Assembly (NCBI GenBank): GCA_037127255.1
Contig: JBANSL010000013.1
Location: 66,030,688-66,094,687, forward strand
Direction of reading: 5' to 3'
Source: Persicaria tinctoria
Taxonomy: Eukaryota > Streptophyta > Magnoliopsida > Caryophyllales > Polygonaceae
Length of the DNA stretch: 64,000 bases
The notes under the pieces were generated by a model. It ran no database searches. It saw only the letters and a program-made list of their open reading frames with translations, and was not told the origin of the DNA. Below are positions 33,918-48,266 of the stretch, one piece after another. The translations under genes were made by a program, and so were the position numbers. Within the stretch, counting starts at the first letter, position 1; every line of letters starts with the position of its first letter.

Positions 33918-36900
33918 ATGCCTCCTAAATCCCACCCTGCGACGGGGAAGAAGAAGTCATCCTCGTCCACTTCGGCCCCGATTCCTCTACCTCTGCAATT
34001 ACCGGAGCCCTCGTCCTCGCCCTCGAACTCAGCGGCTTCAGTGCCTCCGGCCCCGACTCTCCCACTCCCTCTGCAAACCCCCACTCCCACTCCCTCTCCA
34101 AACCCGGCCCCGACTCTCATTCCCACTCCCTCTCCAAACCCGGCCCCGACTCTCATTCCCACTCCCTCTCCAAACACGGCCCCGGCCCCGACTCCCACTC
34201 CCACTCCCTCTCCGAACCCGGCCCCGACTCCTCCTGCCTCAACCACTCCCTCTGCAACAACCCCGGTGCCACCTCCTCTCTTATCTCTGTCCAATGGCAA
34301 CCAGGGGCCATCCACGGCCATTGTCGGCGCCAACCCAGTAGCTACGTCATCAGCCGAGGCCCTTCGCTCCATCCGTTGTCATGGTTAGCATCTCTCTCTC
34401 CCTCTGTCAGATTCTGTAACATTTTATAAGGATTTAGGATTTCAATTGTATAATGATTTAGGATTTAGGGTTTCAATGGTATTAGATTTTGGGTTTCTAT
34501 TGGAAGAGTTAGGCTTTCCAGTTGAAGCTATGTTGAGTCGCCCTTTGATTAATGTTGTTGTGTTGGTTCTGTGTTGGCATGATCTTTGCTTTGGAATTGT
34601 GTTTATTACTTCGTGATGCTCTAGATATGATATTTTAGACTTAGTTTTATCCCAATATGCTGTAAATTTGGCTATATCACCATGAAAATGTTTTTATAGT
34701 CTCAGACTTGATATATTTGACTTGTAACATGTTTTTATAGTCTTAGACTTGGTTTTGTTGTGTGATGATCTGCAGAGATGAAGTTTTGCTGTAAATTTGG
34801 TTCTAGATATGTTATCTTAGACTTGTAACATGTTTTTATAGTCTTAGACTTGGTTTATCACAATATGCTGTAAATTTGGCTCTAGATATGCTATTTTAGA
34901 CTTAGTTTTGCTGTGTGATGATCTACAGAGATGAAGTTAGTATTACAATTACCTATCTCAGAATTTTCTCTCATTCCATACCATTTTTTGATGTCTGGAC
35001 TCTACTTGATACATGCCACACTTCAGTTTTTTGTCTAATGTTATTTATCTCAACTGTCTTATTATCTCTCATTCCATGCCATTTTCTTTTTTACTTATAC
35101 TGATCCTTTTGTTTTTTTCATCCTTCTGTTTGTTTCAATGTATCTATTTAGTCCTTGTATTTGCTGAGACTGTTATCTGTGTGTATTTGTTGCATTTGAT
35201 GGATTCTTTGTTTATATTTTGTTTATACATGGCCTGATTATAGTATTTTACAAATGCAGTCTTTATATTTTTCATCCTTCTGTTTGTTTCAATGATGATT
35301 CTGATATGTTCTTATGAATTTTAGGTAAATATCGTACCATCAAGAGTCACAAAACAGCACTCCTCAAGGCGGCAGCGGGGAAGAAGCCGAAGGTCGAGTG
35401 GTCCTGCTTCCACAAGGGGCCTGGCCTCAAGCAATTGCATGACACCTTTGTCCGAGACATTGGGTGTGCTATCAGGGACAAAGTGTCGATGCTTGCATCA
35501 ACATGGACCAAACTAACAAAGGAGCAACAGTCCCCCGTAAGGGATTACCTGGAGGTGGTTAACTTTTTTTATTATCTTTTACCTAAGTACTTATTACTTA
35601 TAAGTACTTTCCTTTTGTGATCTGTGTGATCTACATATAAGTTTATCGTTTGATTTATCTATTTGACTGAGATTTAAGATGAATATCTCCTCAATAATGT
35701 CTTTAATGTTGATTTCCTAAATCCTAATTTGGGTTTTGACTAATATTTTCTTCTTTGAGAACCATAATAATCAAGTAGTTCCTAAATACTAAGAAGTTTC
35801 TATTCAAATTGGTGTCACTACTTTTGTGTCTTATGTGCAGTAAAATTAGATAAAAACCCACCAAAGAATAATGTGGTCTGGATAGTTGATATATAAAAAA
35901 TAATGTGGTTTTGTGCTCTACATCTATTCTGCTCTGATTTTGTTTTGTTTGCTTGCTTGGCTGTTGCTTAGCTTCTGTCATGTGTGGATGTACTATGAGA
36001 TTTGTTTGCTTGCTTGGCTGTTGCTTATCTACTGTTGCTTATAATCTATTCTGCTCTCAATTTTTTTTTGCTTGCTTATCTACTATGAGATTTGTTTGCT
36101 TGCTTGGCTGTTGCTTTTTTTTTGTTTGCTTGCTTGGCTGTTGCTTTTTTTTTTTGTTTGCTTGCTTGGCTGTTGCTTATCATCTATTCTGCTCTCAAAT
36201 TTTTTTGTTTGCTTGCTTTCTTATCTACTGTTGCTTATCTTCTATTCAATTTTTTTTTTCTGATATGGATGTGTAGATGTATTATGAGATTGACCCTGCA
36301 GTTGACTCATACGTGGAGAAGAAGAGCGGAAAAGCATATGGGGCCCGGAAATATGATTGTCATCAACACTTCCTGGAGTGGGGGGGCGTGGACATACCAC
36401 TTGAGTTTGTCGCTCGCCTTGAGCAGTGGCGGTTCTTGGTCAGTGACTTCACAGACGAAGCGAGAATGGTAATTTCTCATTTATTCCCTAACTTGTTTTT
36501 TTTATTCGCCGTTTATCTTATTGTTTAACACTTGTGAATGACGTTCTTTTTATAGGCCCTGTGTGAGCGAAACAAGCAAAACAAGACCAAGAACCCGAAC
36601 CCCATGAATCATCACAATAGGTCCAAGCCCCTGAGCTTCCGAGCAGAAGAGCTCATTGTTAAGGAAAAGCATCCAGCGGCATGGCTTCAGACAACCATGG
36701 AAGCCTACGAGGGGTATTCGGGTGCGCAGGATGGACTGGTATGACCTTCTGTTTTTCTGTAATTTTTCCTAAGTACTTAGGTTTTACTTATAATAATGCA
36801 TTTCTTATAAATCTTGTTCAAAAATTAATGATGATAAGCTAGGTAATACATGGTACTCTTATATAACTTAAATGCATGGTACTCTTATTTCTGTATGACT

Positions 36901-38632
36901 TTCTTATAATAATGCATTTCTTATAATAATGCTTTTCTGTATGAGTTTTACTTATAATAATGCATTTCTTATAATAATGCATTTCAGTAAAACCTAAGTA
37001 TAATAATGCATTTCCGTATGACTTTCTTATTTTTGTATGACTTTCTTATAATAATGTAATGATGATAAGGTAGGTAGTACATGGTACTCTTATATAACTT
37101 AAATGCATGGTACTCTTATTTATGTATGACTTTCTTATAAATCCTGTTCAAAAATTAATGATGATAAGCTTGTGAATGACTTTCTTATAATAATGCATTT
37201 CTTATATAACTTAAATGCATGATACTCTTATTTCTGTATGAGTTTTACTTATAATAATTAATGATGATAAACTAGGTAATACATTCATTAGTGAATAGTT
37301 TTACTTATAATAATGCATTCATTAGTGAATAGTTTTACTTATAATAATGAAAAGCTAGGTAAAAATTAATGATGATAGGTTATATACATTCATTAGTGAA
37401 TAGTTTTACTTATAATAATGTATTTCTTTCATTATTTATTTTTCTATATAATGAAAGCAGTAGGTAATAATGCATTTCTTTCACTATGAGATTGGTTTTA
37501 CTTATACATTCCTTTCATTATTTCTACTGTTATTGTAATCAGTAGGTAAATCCTACTGTTATTATAAATTCCTTTCATTATTTCTGTTAGTGTTAGTATA
37601 AATTCCTTTTACTTATAAATTCCTTTCAGTGTTATTATAAATTCCCTTCATTATTTCTGTGGTTTTACTTATACATTCCTTTCATTATTTCTACTGTTAT
37701 TATAATCAGTAGGTAAATCCTAGTGTTATTATAAATTCCTTTCATTATTTCTGTTAGTGTTAGTATAAATTCCTTTTACTTATAAATTCCTTTTAGTGTT
37801 ATTATAAATTCCCTTCATTATTTCTTTGGTTTTACTTATAAATTCTATATAATTATTTCTTTGGTTTTACTTATATATATTTTTTGTGCATACATGAACT
37901 TCTAGGCCAAATTGAAAGGTCATCTTCATGAATTCCTCACTGTTGGAGAAGGAGCATAAGACCCAAGCCAAATACCGCCCCTCTCTGTCGAATAACAAAC
38001 ACGGATCATCTTGGAATGCCTTGGGGAAAGACGAGGAACAAAAGTTCGAGGTATAGTTCAATCCCACTGATTTTATTTTTGTTTTACAATTTTCAGAAGT
38101 TCATAACAAGATTTTACTTGTTATAATTCAATCCCACTAATTTTACTTATAGTTCATAACAAGATTTTATAACAAGAATGGGTGCAGCTAGAGATTTTAC
38201 TTATAATTCAATCCCACTGATTTTAATTATGTTACTTGTTATAATTTTCAGAGGTATAGCTCATATTATGTTTTCAATCTTTTTTTTAAAGGAATAGGTG
38301 CAGCTGGAGAGCGGCCTGCAAAGAAACGAGGGGGTCCATAGACAGCAAGGGCTGCAGAGAGGGACAAGGAGTTGGAGGAGGCGAAGGTTGAAATTGCAAG
38401 GTTGAGTGAGAAAGCCACCCAAGCCGAGAGCAAGAATGAGCAGTTGGAGGAGCGTATGGCCAGTATCGAGAGGGTCATGATGGGCATGCTAGGTGGTCAG
38501 TCCAACTCACAGCCATCCGTCACCTCTGTGGTGTGTCCTCAGGCTGTCCCTTCAGCCACAGCTTCTCCTCAGCTCTCCAACAACTCAGGTGCTCTTCCAA
38601 CAGACTCTCAGCCCTCCTCCCAACCGAAATAG
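33918..38632 (+). pseudogene. CACTA-1 second gene (Transposase_24/TNPA-like), six exons
   Basis: Likely DNA-binding/accessory protein of CACTA-1. Exons by GT-AG borders and phase: 33918-34383, 35325-35554, 36277-36468, 36556-36738, 37919-38050 and about 38302-38632. Exon 1 encodes a Ser/Pro/Thr-rich N-terminus with repeated TPSPNPAPTLIP units. Exon 2 reads KAAAGKKPKVEWSCFHKGPG and SMLASTWTKL; exons 3-4 read FLEWGGVDIPLEFVARLEQW and CERNKQNKTKNPNPMNHHNR. Exon 5 ends SSWNALGKDEEQKFE. Exon 6 forms a coiled coil (ERDKELEEAKVEIARLSEKA) and a Ser/Pro/Gln tail; an in-frame TAG at about 38338 interrupts its start, unless splicing begins right after it. The layout (basic domain, then coiled coil) fits the CACTA accessory family. 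Some exon borders are inferred. Confidence 0.65.
36780..37880. repeat. Repeat-filled intron 4 of the CACTA-1 second gene
   Basis: Degenerate short repeats: TTATAATAATGCATTTC and CTTAAATGCATGGTACTC in the first half, and ATTCCTTTCATTATTTCTAC/CAGTAGGTAAATCCTA in the second half, where a block of roughly 180 bases is duplicated (37500-37650 and 37670-37830). Confidence 0.65.
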
Positions 38633-39034
38633 GTAAGGATTCCCTCCTCATATAACTAAGACTTGGGTTTGGTTTTTTGTGAAGTTGTGTAGTGTTTGGA
38701 GAAACTTTTAGAACTTGTGTATTGTGGCTTTGGAACTTGTAGTGTTTGGAGAAACTTTTTGTGAAGTTTTTTGTGAAGTTGTCTGGATATTTGTCACATA
38801 CTTTTTGTATGTTGGACAAGCTTTAGGGTGGATTACAAGGTTTTTAATTTGATGGGTTGAATTGCTTGTGATTGTGTTGTTGTTGAGTATGTTGTTGTTT
38901 GTGTGATTGTGTGTTGTGTGTGTTGTTGTTGAGAAAGTTTAGGACAGGAGCACAACATGTGCTATAAGGTACATTCCAACAGGGGGCACCTGCCCTAATA
39001 AATTTTATTTTTTTAAAATCAAAAGAATTCAGCC

Positions 39035-39490
39035 GACGAACAAACAATATTACATCGTCTTATTAATATATATAAATTTTTTTTAACCCTTTCAGGCGAC
39101 GAAATTATATAAAATTTCGTCTCCTGAACACTCCAGCTACGGACATACAACTGAGAACGCATCTTTAGACTTCACTCAGGAGACAAAATAATTCTATGTC
39201 CATCTCCTGAAACTATCTAGGCGACGAAACACAAAGGAAAGGGTCATCGCCTGGATTTTTTCATAGCTATATGGACGACTCCGGCGACCAACTTATGAAA
39301 CTAAACTCGTCGCCTGAGTCTTAATGGGCGGGCTTGGATGGCCCTTGGCCTCTAACAACATCATCAGTCGACGAACACTTTTTCCGTCGCCTGAGTTAAC
39401 TCCACCGACGAACATACAGATGCTCGTCGACTGAATGGTGAAGGGATGAAAGTCACCGGACCACAACTCAGGCGACGGAATTTCGTCGCC
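39035..39490. repeat. CACTA-1 3' subterminal repeats (interrupted by CACTA-2)
   Basis: Repeated AGGCGACGAAA, TTTCGTCGCCTGA, CCGACGAACA in both orientations up to 39490; the series resumes at 48215-48245 (TCAGGCGACGACG, TGTCGCCCGAAA) after the inserted CACTA-2. Confidence 0.8.
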
Positions 39491-39886
39491 TGACAGTACT
39501 AAAAAAACAGGATTTAGCAACGGAAAATAGAAACGGATTTCGCAACGAATGACCGTGGCTAACCGGTTTAGCAACGGAATCAGCAACGGTCGGGCCATCC
39601 GTAGCCATATGCCTCGTGACTAAATTCGGGCCGATGTAGCAACGGAAAATAGCAACGAACCCATACAGTCGTGGCTAATTCCGTGGCTGGGTATGAATTA
39701 TGATTGTCGTGGCTATGGCGACGATGACAGCGTCGAAAATGGTCGTCGCAAATGTCGTGGCTAAGTTTATGGCTGCTTTCATTGCTGATGTTGTTTCTTG
39801 TTTTATGGTGGGCGTCGTTGCCAGGGTTGTGGCTAAATCTGTGGCTTACGTTATTGCGATTATTTGGATGCGCTATTTATACGATA

Positions 39887-40607
<721 letters not shown>

Positions 40608-43580
40608 TGTAAAGGCTCAGATTTTCAATCTTAATTTTTGGGAAAAGAAAATTTAAAAATGAATTTAAAACGGATTTAATTTGGATTTTTCAAGGAAAAC
40701 TCGTCCTAAATTTAATAAATCTAACTTGAAATTCTTAGAGCGAATTCCAGTCCAATTTTTATCAGATGTAGATCAGTTCCGTCCTCTTTCACATATTCTT
40801 ATCCTATTCGGGTGCTAAAATATAATCGATCAAGAGAGCGGAATTCAAAAGACCAATCGTCGGAAATTCGAATTTTTCCGACTCGAAACCACAATTCCGT
40901 CATATTCTCTCATCATTATCCATTCCAAGTCATCACCCCTTAATTGGGTAAAATTCTATCTATAAATCCCCCTTCTCTAATTGATTTACTTAATTTGGCA
41001 AACAAACAATTTTGACCAAAGGACCAATTGATTCAACCTTTAGATCTGAGATTTGTAGCCCATTTCACACAGCATCACCCTATCTTCCTCCTCTTCACTC
41101 CCTTTGAGCTTGCCGAGAGCCTATGAGCTCTCTTGCCGCCTGCTCACCCGCGCCAGTGGCACCACTTCCTCCTCCGTCAAGCAGCAGCTTAGCAGCACCA
41201 TCTCCAACGACCGACGTAGCAAGAACCGCCGCCCAGGGACAGCCGGAGACGCCGCCGCCGAGCCCCAACGCCCTTCTTCTTCCCTGTTCCGGTTCAATCC
41301 GCTCGGGCTCTCGGAGTTCCGTCCACCCTCGGCGAGCCCGATCGACGCCGGAGCCACCGGCGCAGAACCGCTCTCTCTCCTCCTACTCTTGGTGACTCTC
41401 AGATCCGAACGGTAATCTTTCCTTTCCCTTCCTTTGATCAAAATTGAGCCAAAGATCCTCTTTTATGACCGGATCTGTCCATCATAGGCCTGTTCAAATC
41501 TCCTCTCGAGCTCTCGCAGCCGGAGCCGCCCTCGGAGCGTCCCCGGAGTCGGATTTTCGATGTTTAGGTGAGACTCCTTCCCTCTCTTCTCTCTTTCCGC
41601 GTCTGTTTTCCGGTATGGGTGAGGGTCGGGATAAGCGGTCGGTCGGTTTGGTGGTGGTTGTAGTCGGAAAGTAGCCGCCGACGAGGCCTGGGCTTCTCCT
41701 CTTCATCTTCGTCGGTTTTCCGTTCGTGAGCGGCAGAGAGCGCTGTCGAGAGGTGAGGGACGGGTCTCTCTTCTTTCTTTCCTTATACAGTCCAGGTTAA
41801 GGGTTTGGGTTTATTCTTTAATTTGGCTCGGTTCAGTGTTTTAATTAAAAGAAACCGGTCCGGTACATAGGTTTTCAAAATCATATTTTAAGAGTTTGAG
41901 AGTGGGTTCATTGGGCCTATTGCTTGGGCCTATTCCGAAATTGGGAGACAGCCCTTTGGGCCTTTTCTTTGTTTAAGTGAATTTTGATTATTTGATATAT
42001 TATTTAAGTGTTATAAGTTATTTAATTATTATGAGAATTATTCTGAATTATTTATTAAAGTAATAATTTCGAACCTTGATTTATTTACTAAGTATTCAAA
42101 ATGGTTTTGGTTGGGTGGTTATTCAATTGTGAAATATATTGTTTAAAAGTCCAATTACTTATTAATTCGTTGTTCTTATCAATAAATTATATAGGTTGGT
42201 TGGAATATTTCTAAAGCGTCGGAGTTTATTGAGAGAATGATTTTGAAATAAAATGTCGGGATTATTTCTATAATATGATTTTGAGAGATTGATTGTAAGG
42301 ATTAAATGTCAGGATTCTCTGTCTTGGTTTGATGATGTTGGTTTTGAGAAGGAAGTTTGGAAATACGGTTTGTACGATTTTATCAATGGGTTTGACTGGA
42401 AGAATGATTTTGGTCGATGTTGATCGTATTGGAAATGTTTTGAAAAACGGTTTTACTATCGATTGGTTTTAGTATGTTGAGAACTTGGAGTTGTGCGTTT
42501 GAATGTTGGTCCGATAGCTTATGAGAATGGTTTGATGATAGGTGTGTATTGCTTTTGGATTGTTTTGGACTTGCATTTGGGCCCTTGCTTGTGTTATCTT
42601 GCTGCTCTGCATCTTCAGGTAAGTTCCCTAGGGGGCTTACTCAGGTTGGACATTCATGCCTGTTGTTGCATTTTATGTTAGGTGTTGCATATGCATGAAA
42701 GCATGCCATGTAGTATCATGTTTAGGTTGCACTAATTGAATGAGCATCCGCTTACTTTATGCGTTTGAAACAGAACGGCCGTTATCTGTGATAGTCCTAG
42801 AGTCTTTGCTAGGGTCATAGGGTAGCCCAGCCTCATCGGGTACCCTGAGTCAATCGAGTCATGAACTTCCTTATATTATGAGATGCCTGCGGGCTTTATT
42901 GTGGAGCGGGTTAGGCATGCGTGCCGCCCGATTATGATGGAATGCATTCACGAGCTGGCCAGTCTCCGCCCTATCGGAAGGGGGTGGAGGTAGGAGAGGG
43001 ATATGCCACTTGGCATTGTCTTGGGCCCTTTACAGTATTTTTACACATTATTATAACTAGGAACATGCTAGTGTGTTTGACTTTCGTACTGCATTAGAGC
43101 ATCTTTATTAGGTATAGCACATACTATGTAGCCTCAGCGAGGACTGCCGGTCCCGCATGAGTGGCTCGATCTGACTCCTTTCCCCGTTCTTTTTTTTAAG
43201 GTATTTTCTGCAGATTTGATTGCTCGATGTCTATATGACGGGGTTCCCTTTTTGCGAATCGAAGAACCTGGCTAATTCTCTAACTTGGTGTAAATGGTAA
43301 TAATTCGCTTATGTTTTGGTTTTGACCCGGCTCTGCCGATACACTTTGTATCTTAACTTTGCTTCCGCTTTACTTTCATTTGAATTAAATTTCGTGACAT
43401 AGTCCTAAGACAGGTTAAGGGTACCCAACGACCCTTCGTGACTTTTAGGGTTTGAAATCCCTCTTTCTAATAATCATAAAATGAGTTTGAAACCTCGACC
43501 CGTACCTGGATTGCAAGATCCGAACAAGGGGTTTTATCCCTTGAAACGTAACCCGGAAATCATAATTCTGGGCCGTTACA
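40608..43580 (+). mobile_element. Solo LTR, 2,973 bp, in CACTA-2
   Basis: Begins TGTAAAGGCTCAGA and ends TCTGGGCCGTTACA: inverted ends matching at 12 of 14 positions with TG...CA termini. It is flanked on both sides by AGAGA (40603-40607 and 43581-43585), an exact 5-bp target duplication. A TATA-like TCTATAAATCC near 40969 gives the plus orientation. Termini of the TGTAACG...CGTTACA type and the great length suggest a Tekay/Del-like Ty3/gypsy element. A CG-rich stretch at 41100-41750 resembles an LTR leader with splice-like sites but encodes no recognisable protein. Confidence 0.85.
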
Positions 43581-43933
43581 AGAGAGACTTAATAGTTGGG
43601 ATGATTATGGCACTTCAATTTGTTTTTGGGGGGTCAATTATGGCGCTTCAATGAATCCTGGCGCTTTAATGAATCCTGGCGCTTTAATTTGATTTTTGGG
43701 GGGTCAATTATGGCGCTTCAATTTCTAGTCGCCCGCCTTTGATTCAATTTTTTTGGTGGCTTTCTGCCGCTTCAATTTCCATCTTTTTTTTTCCACTTTC
43801 TTTTAATGGAGGCTAATTATAACTTTGTGAATCAAGAAGAATACAATACATAGTTGGGATGATTAATTTTTTTAATCACTAACTTATAATTCTCAAAAAA
43901 CAAGATTTAATTGTTTTCTTTTCACAACTTCAA
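43581..43933. other. Interior of CACTA-2 between solo LTR and Helitron
   Basis: Short direct repeats: GGGGGGTCAATTATGGCGCT at about 43628 and 43698, and CCTGGCGCTTTAAT twice between them. No gene. Confidence 0.5.
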
Positions 43934-46900
43934 TCTATACTACGTAGGTCATTTAAAATAACAAAAAAGACTAATACTCTTTAAAATTTTATCAAAAATA
44001 AACTAGTATTCTCATAAGTATTTATTAATTAACATTTTATCCAATATTTATTAGTTACTTATATATATGAGTTTTCCTCAAAACTTATATTTATAGTATT
44101 CTCATACGAATTTATTAGTTAATATAAGATTTTTTTTAACGCTCATTAGTTACTTATATAATTTTTTCTCAAAACTTACCCTTATAGTATTCTCATGAGA
44201 ATTTATTAGACAATATAAGGTTTTATTAAACATTTATTTGTTACTTGTATGAGTTTTCCTCAAAACATACTCTTATAATATTCTAATAAGAATTTATTAG
44301 TTACAATAAGGTTTTATTCAACATTTATTAGTTACTTATATGAGTTTTCCTCAAAACATACTCTTATGGTATTCTAATAAGAATTTATTAGTCAATATAA
44401 GGTCTTATTAAACAATTATTCGTTAGTTATATGAGTTTTCCTCAAAACATACTTTTAAAGTATTCCAATAAGAATTTATTAGTTAATATAAGGTTTTATT
44501 AAATATGTAATCGTTACTTATATGAGTTTTCGTCAAAACATACTCTTATGGTATTCCAATAAGAATTTATTAGTCAATATAAGGTTTTGTTAAACATTTA
44601 TTCGTTACTTATATGAGTTTTCCTTAAAATATATTCTTATGGTATTCCAATAAGAATTTATTAGTCAATATAAGGTTTTATTAAACATTTATTCGTTATT
44701 TATATGAGTTTTCCTCAAAACATACTCTTATGGTATTCTAATAAGAATTTATTAGTCCATATAAGGTTGTATAAAACATTTATTTGTTTTTTATATGAAT
44801 TTCACTCAAACCATACTCTTATAGTATTATAATAAGAATTTAATAGTCAATATAAGATTTTATTAAACATTTATTAGTCACTAATATGAGTTTTCCTCAA
44901 AACATACTCTTATAGTATTATAATAAGAATCTATTAGTCCATATAAGGTTTTATTAAACATTTATTCATTCCTTATATGAGTTTTCCGCAAAACATACTC
45001 TTATAGTACTCTAATGAGAATTTATTAGTCAATATAAGGTTTTATTAAACATTTATTCGTTACTTATATGAGGTTTCATTAAAACATACTCTTATGGTAT
45101 TCCAATAAGAATTTATTAGTCAATATAAGGTTTTATTAAACATTTATTTGTTATTTATATGAGTTTTCTTCAAAACATACTCTTATGGTATTCGAATAAA
45201 AATTTATTAGTCCATATAAGGTTGTATTAAACATTTATGAGTTTTTTATGAGTTTTCCTCAAAACATACCCTTATAGTATTCTAATAAAAATTTACTAGT
45301 TAATTAAAGGCTTTATTCAACACTTATTAGTGACTTATATGAGTTTTACTCAAAACATACTCTTATAGTATTCTAATAAGAATTTAATAGTCAATATAAG
45401 GTTTTATTAAACATTTATTAGTCACTTATATGAGTTTTCCTCAAAACATGACCTTATAGTATTCGAATAAGAATTTATTACTTAATATAATATTTTCTTA
45501 AATATTTATTTGACACATATATGAGTTTTCCTCAAAACATACCCTTATAGTATTCTAATAAAAATTTACTAGTTAATATAAGGCTTTATTCAACACTTAT
45601 TAGTGACTTATATGCATTTTACTCAAAACATACTCTTATAGTATTCTAATAAGAATTTAATAGTCAATATAAGGTTTTATTAAACATTTATTAGTCACTT
45701 ATATGAGTTTTCCTCAAAACATAACCTTATAGTATTCGAATAAGAATTTATTACTTTAATATAATATTTTCTTAAATATTTATTAGACACATATAACTAT
45801 ATAAGGTTGTATTCTAATAAGAATTTATTAGTCCATGTAAGGCTGTATTAAACATTTATTCGTATTTTATATGAGTTTTCCTCAAAACATACCCTTATAA
45901 TATTCTAATAAAAATTAATTACTTAATATAAGGTTTTATGCAACACTTATTAGTGACTTATATGAGTTTTCTTCAAAACATACTCTTATAGTACTGTAAT
46001 AAGAACTTATTTTTCAATATATGGTTTTATTAAATATTTATTAGTCACTTATATGAGTTTTCCTCGAAACATACTCTTATAGTATTCTAATAAGAGTTTA
46101 TTAGTCCATATAAGTTTTTACTAAACATTTATTCATTCCTTATATATGAGTTTTCCTCAAAACATCTTCTTATAATATTCTAATGAGAATTTATTAGTCA
46201 ATATAAGGTTTTTTTAAAACATTTATTCGTTTCTTATATGAGTTTTCCTCAAAACATACCCTTATAGTATTCTAATATGAATTTATTAGTCCATATAAAG
46301 TTGTATTAAACATTTATTCGTTTTTATATGATTTTTCCTCAAAACATACATTTATAGTATTCTAATAAAAAGTTATTACTTAATATAAGGTTTTATGCAA
46401 CATTTATTAGTCAGTTATATCAGTTTTCCTCAAAACATACCCTTATAGTATTCTAATAAGAATTTATTAGTCCATATAAAATTGTATTAAACATTTATTC
46501 GTTTTTTATATGATTTTTCCTCAAAACATACCTTTATAGTATTCTAATAAAAAGTTATTACTTTTTTTTTGGTGCTATAAAAAGTTATTAGTTAATATAA
46601 GGTTTTATGCAAGATTTATTAGTCACTTATATGAGTTTTCCTCAAACATACTCTTATAGTATTTTCGTAAGTATTTATTATTTACTATATGATTATGTTC
46701 AACACTTATTAGTTACTTATATAAGTTTTTACTCAAAACATACTCTTTCAGTATTCTCATAAGAATTTATTAATTAATTTAAGGTTTTATTAAAAATTTA
46801 TTCGTTACTTATATGAGTTTTCATCAAAACATACCCTTATAGTATTCTAATAAGAATTTATTAGTTAATATAAAGTCTTATTAAACATTTATTAGTTACT

Positions 46901-47380
46901 TTTATGAGTTTTCCTCAAAACATAACCTTATAGTATTCGAATAAGAATTTATTACTTAATATAATATTTTCTTAAATATTTATTAGACACATATATGAGT
47001 TTTCCTCAAAACATACCCTTATGGTATTCTAATAAGAATTTATTACTTAATATAAGGTTTTATTCAACACTTATTATTTACATATATGATTTTTCTTCAA
47101 AACATACTCTTTTAGTATTCTCATAAGAATTTATTAGTTAATTTAAGGTTTTATTAAACATTTATTCGTTCCTTATATGAGTTTTCATGTTTAATAGGAA
47201 AGTGGTGAAAAATGCACAAGTCTAATTTAATAAATTCTTAAAGATTTATATATCAAATAACTATTATGAATTTGAAATAATATATTATAGATTATATATT
47301 TTTGTATATAACACATTGTATTGTTTTATATATACAAAGCAATTATATATCCCGTGCGTAGCACGGGCATGCCCCACTAG
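43934..47380 (+). mobile_element. Non-autonomous Helitron (3.45 kb) filled with a tandem array
   Basis: Starts TCTATACTAC directly after an A (43933) and ends CACTAG directly before a T (47381), the A/T insertion rule of Helitrons. The hairpin CCCGTGC GTA GCACGGG (47351-47367) lies 13 bases before the CTAG end, as expected for a plant Helitron 3' terminus. There is no target duplication. No Rep/helicase gene is present; over 3 kb of the element is a 91-bp tandem repeat. Confidence 0.85.
44040..47190. repeat. 91-bp tandem repeat array, about 34 copies
   Basis: ATGAGTTTTCCTCAAAACAT recurs with exact 91-base spacing (for example 44341, 44432, 44523, 44614, 44705, 44796, 44887, 44978, 45069, 45160). 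Units contain ATTCTAATAAGAATTTATTA and TATAAGGTTTTATTAAACAT. Distinct variants recur in the same order every three units (about 45268-45540 repeated from 45541), a 273-bp higher-order unit. AT content is very high. Confidence 0.92.
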
Positions 47381-48187
47381 TTTGTATATATAAATACCCA
47401 TTTAAATCTTAATTACACTACCTATTCATATAATTAAATTATAAAGGAACAATATAACATATATATGTAATATTATGTAACTAAGTTTAACAAATTAACC
47501 TTACCATAGTGTATTGTGGAGAGAGCTAGCTAGAAGACAATAAACAAGTGGGTCGGCCCTATTAATGCCCTCAACCATAAAATTGACGTTTGACCTCATC
47601 CGTAATAGCCACGGATTTAGCCACGGATACAGTCGTCGCTAACTGAGCTTATTAATACCCTTTCATTATATGGGCTAATTGGGCTTTCACTTTTGATGAG
47701 CTATTGAGCTCTAAGACGGGCCCACCTCCGATTTCACTCTATACCCTATTAATGGACCATATTCAATCTACATAAAATTTGAGAGAGATAGTAGATCATC
47801 CGGCCCGCCTAAACCATTTGTGACCAAGCTCACTCAGCAAATGTTCAACGATTTCCGATATTGAATAGCTACAGAGTCAGCTACGGATAGTATGTTATGG
47901 CCAGATTAGCTTCGAATATAGCCACGAATCAAACTGTCGTGGCTAAGTTCGTGGCTATTTACCAAGACAATCCACCTTTCGAGCCACGAAATCAGCTACG
48001 GACACCAGACTCGTTGCTATTAGCCACGACTTTGATGAGGTGGCATATGAGGACGCTTACCAGCCACGAATATAGCCACGGCTGTTAACAGTCGTCGCTA
48101 ATGTCATTGCTATTGGCCACAAAGATAGCGTAGTCTAACATTCGTGGCTAACAATCCGTTGCTAAATCCTGTTTTTTTTTAGTAGTG
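47381..48187. repeat. CACTA-2 3' region with subterminal repeats
   Basis: AT-rich interior, then from about 47600 dense GCCACGA, AGCCACGG, GTCGTGGCTA and GTTGCTAA motifs in both orientations, ending in the TIR at 48187. The same motifs fill 39510-39850 at the other end. Confidence 0.8.
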
Positions 48188-48266
48188 TGAGTTGTCAGAG
48201 GGCGAAAATCCCATTTCAGGCGACGACGTTGGTCTGTCGCCCGAAAGGCCATCTGGCGTAGTGTTA

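Noticed and set aside
33708..34372. Minus-strand ORFs with Gly/Val/Glu-rich repeats
   Set aside because: Shadow of the plus-strand Pro-rich exon 1 of the CACTA-1 second gene.
44040..47190. CRISPR-like regular repeats
   Set aside because: Units are contiguous 91-bp repeats without unique spacers, inside a Helitron in plant DNA.
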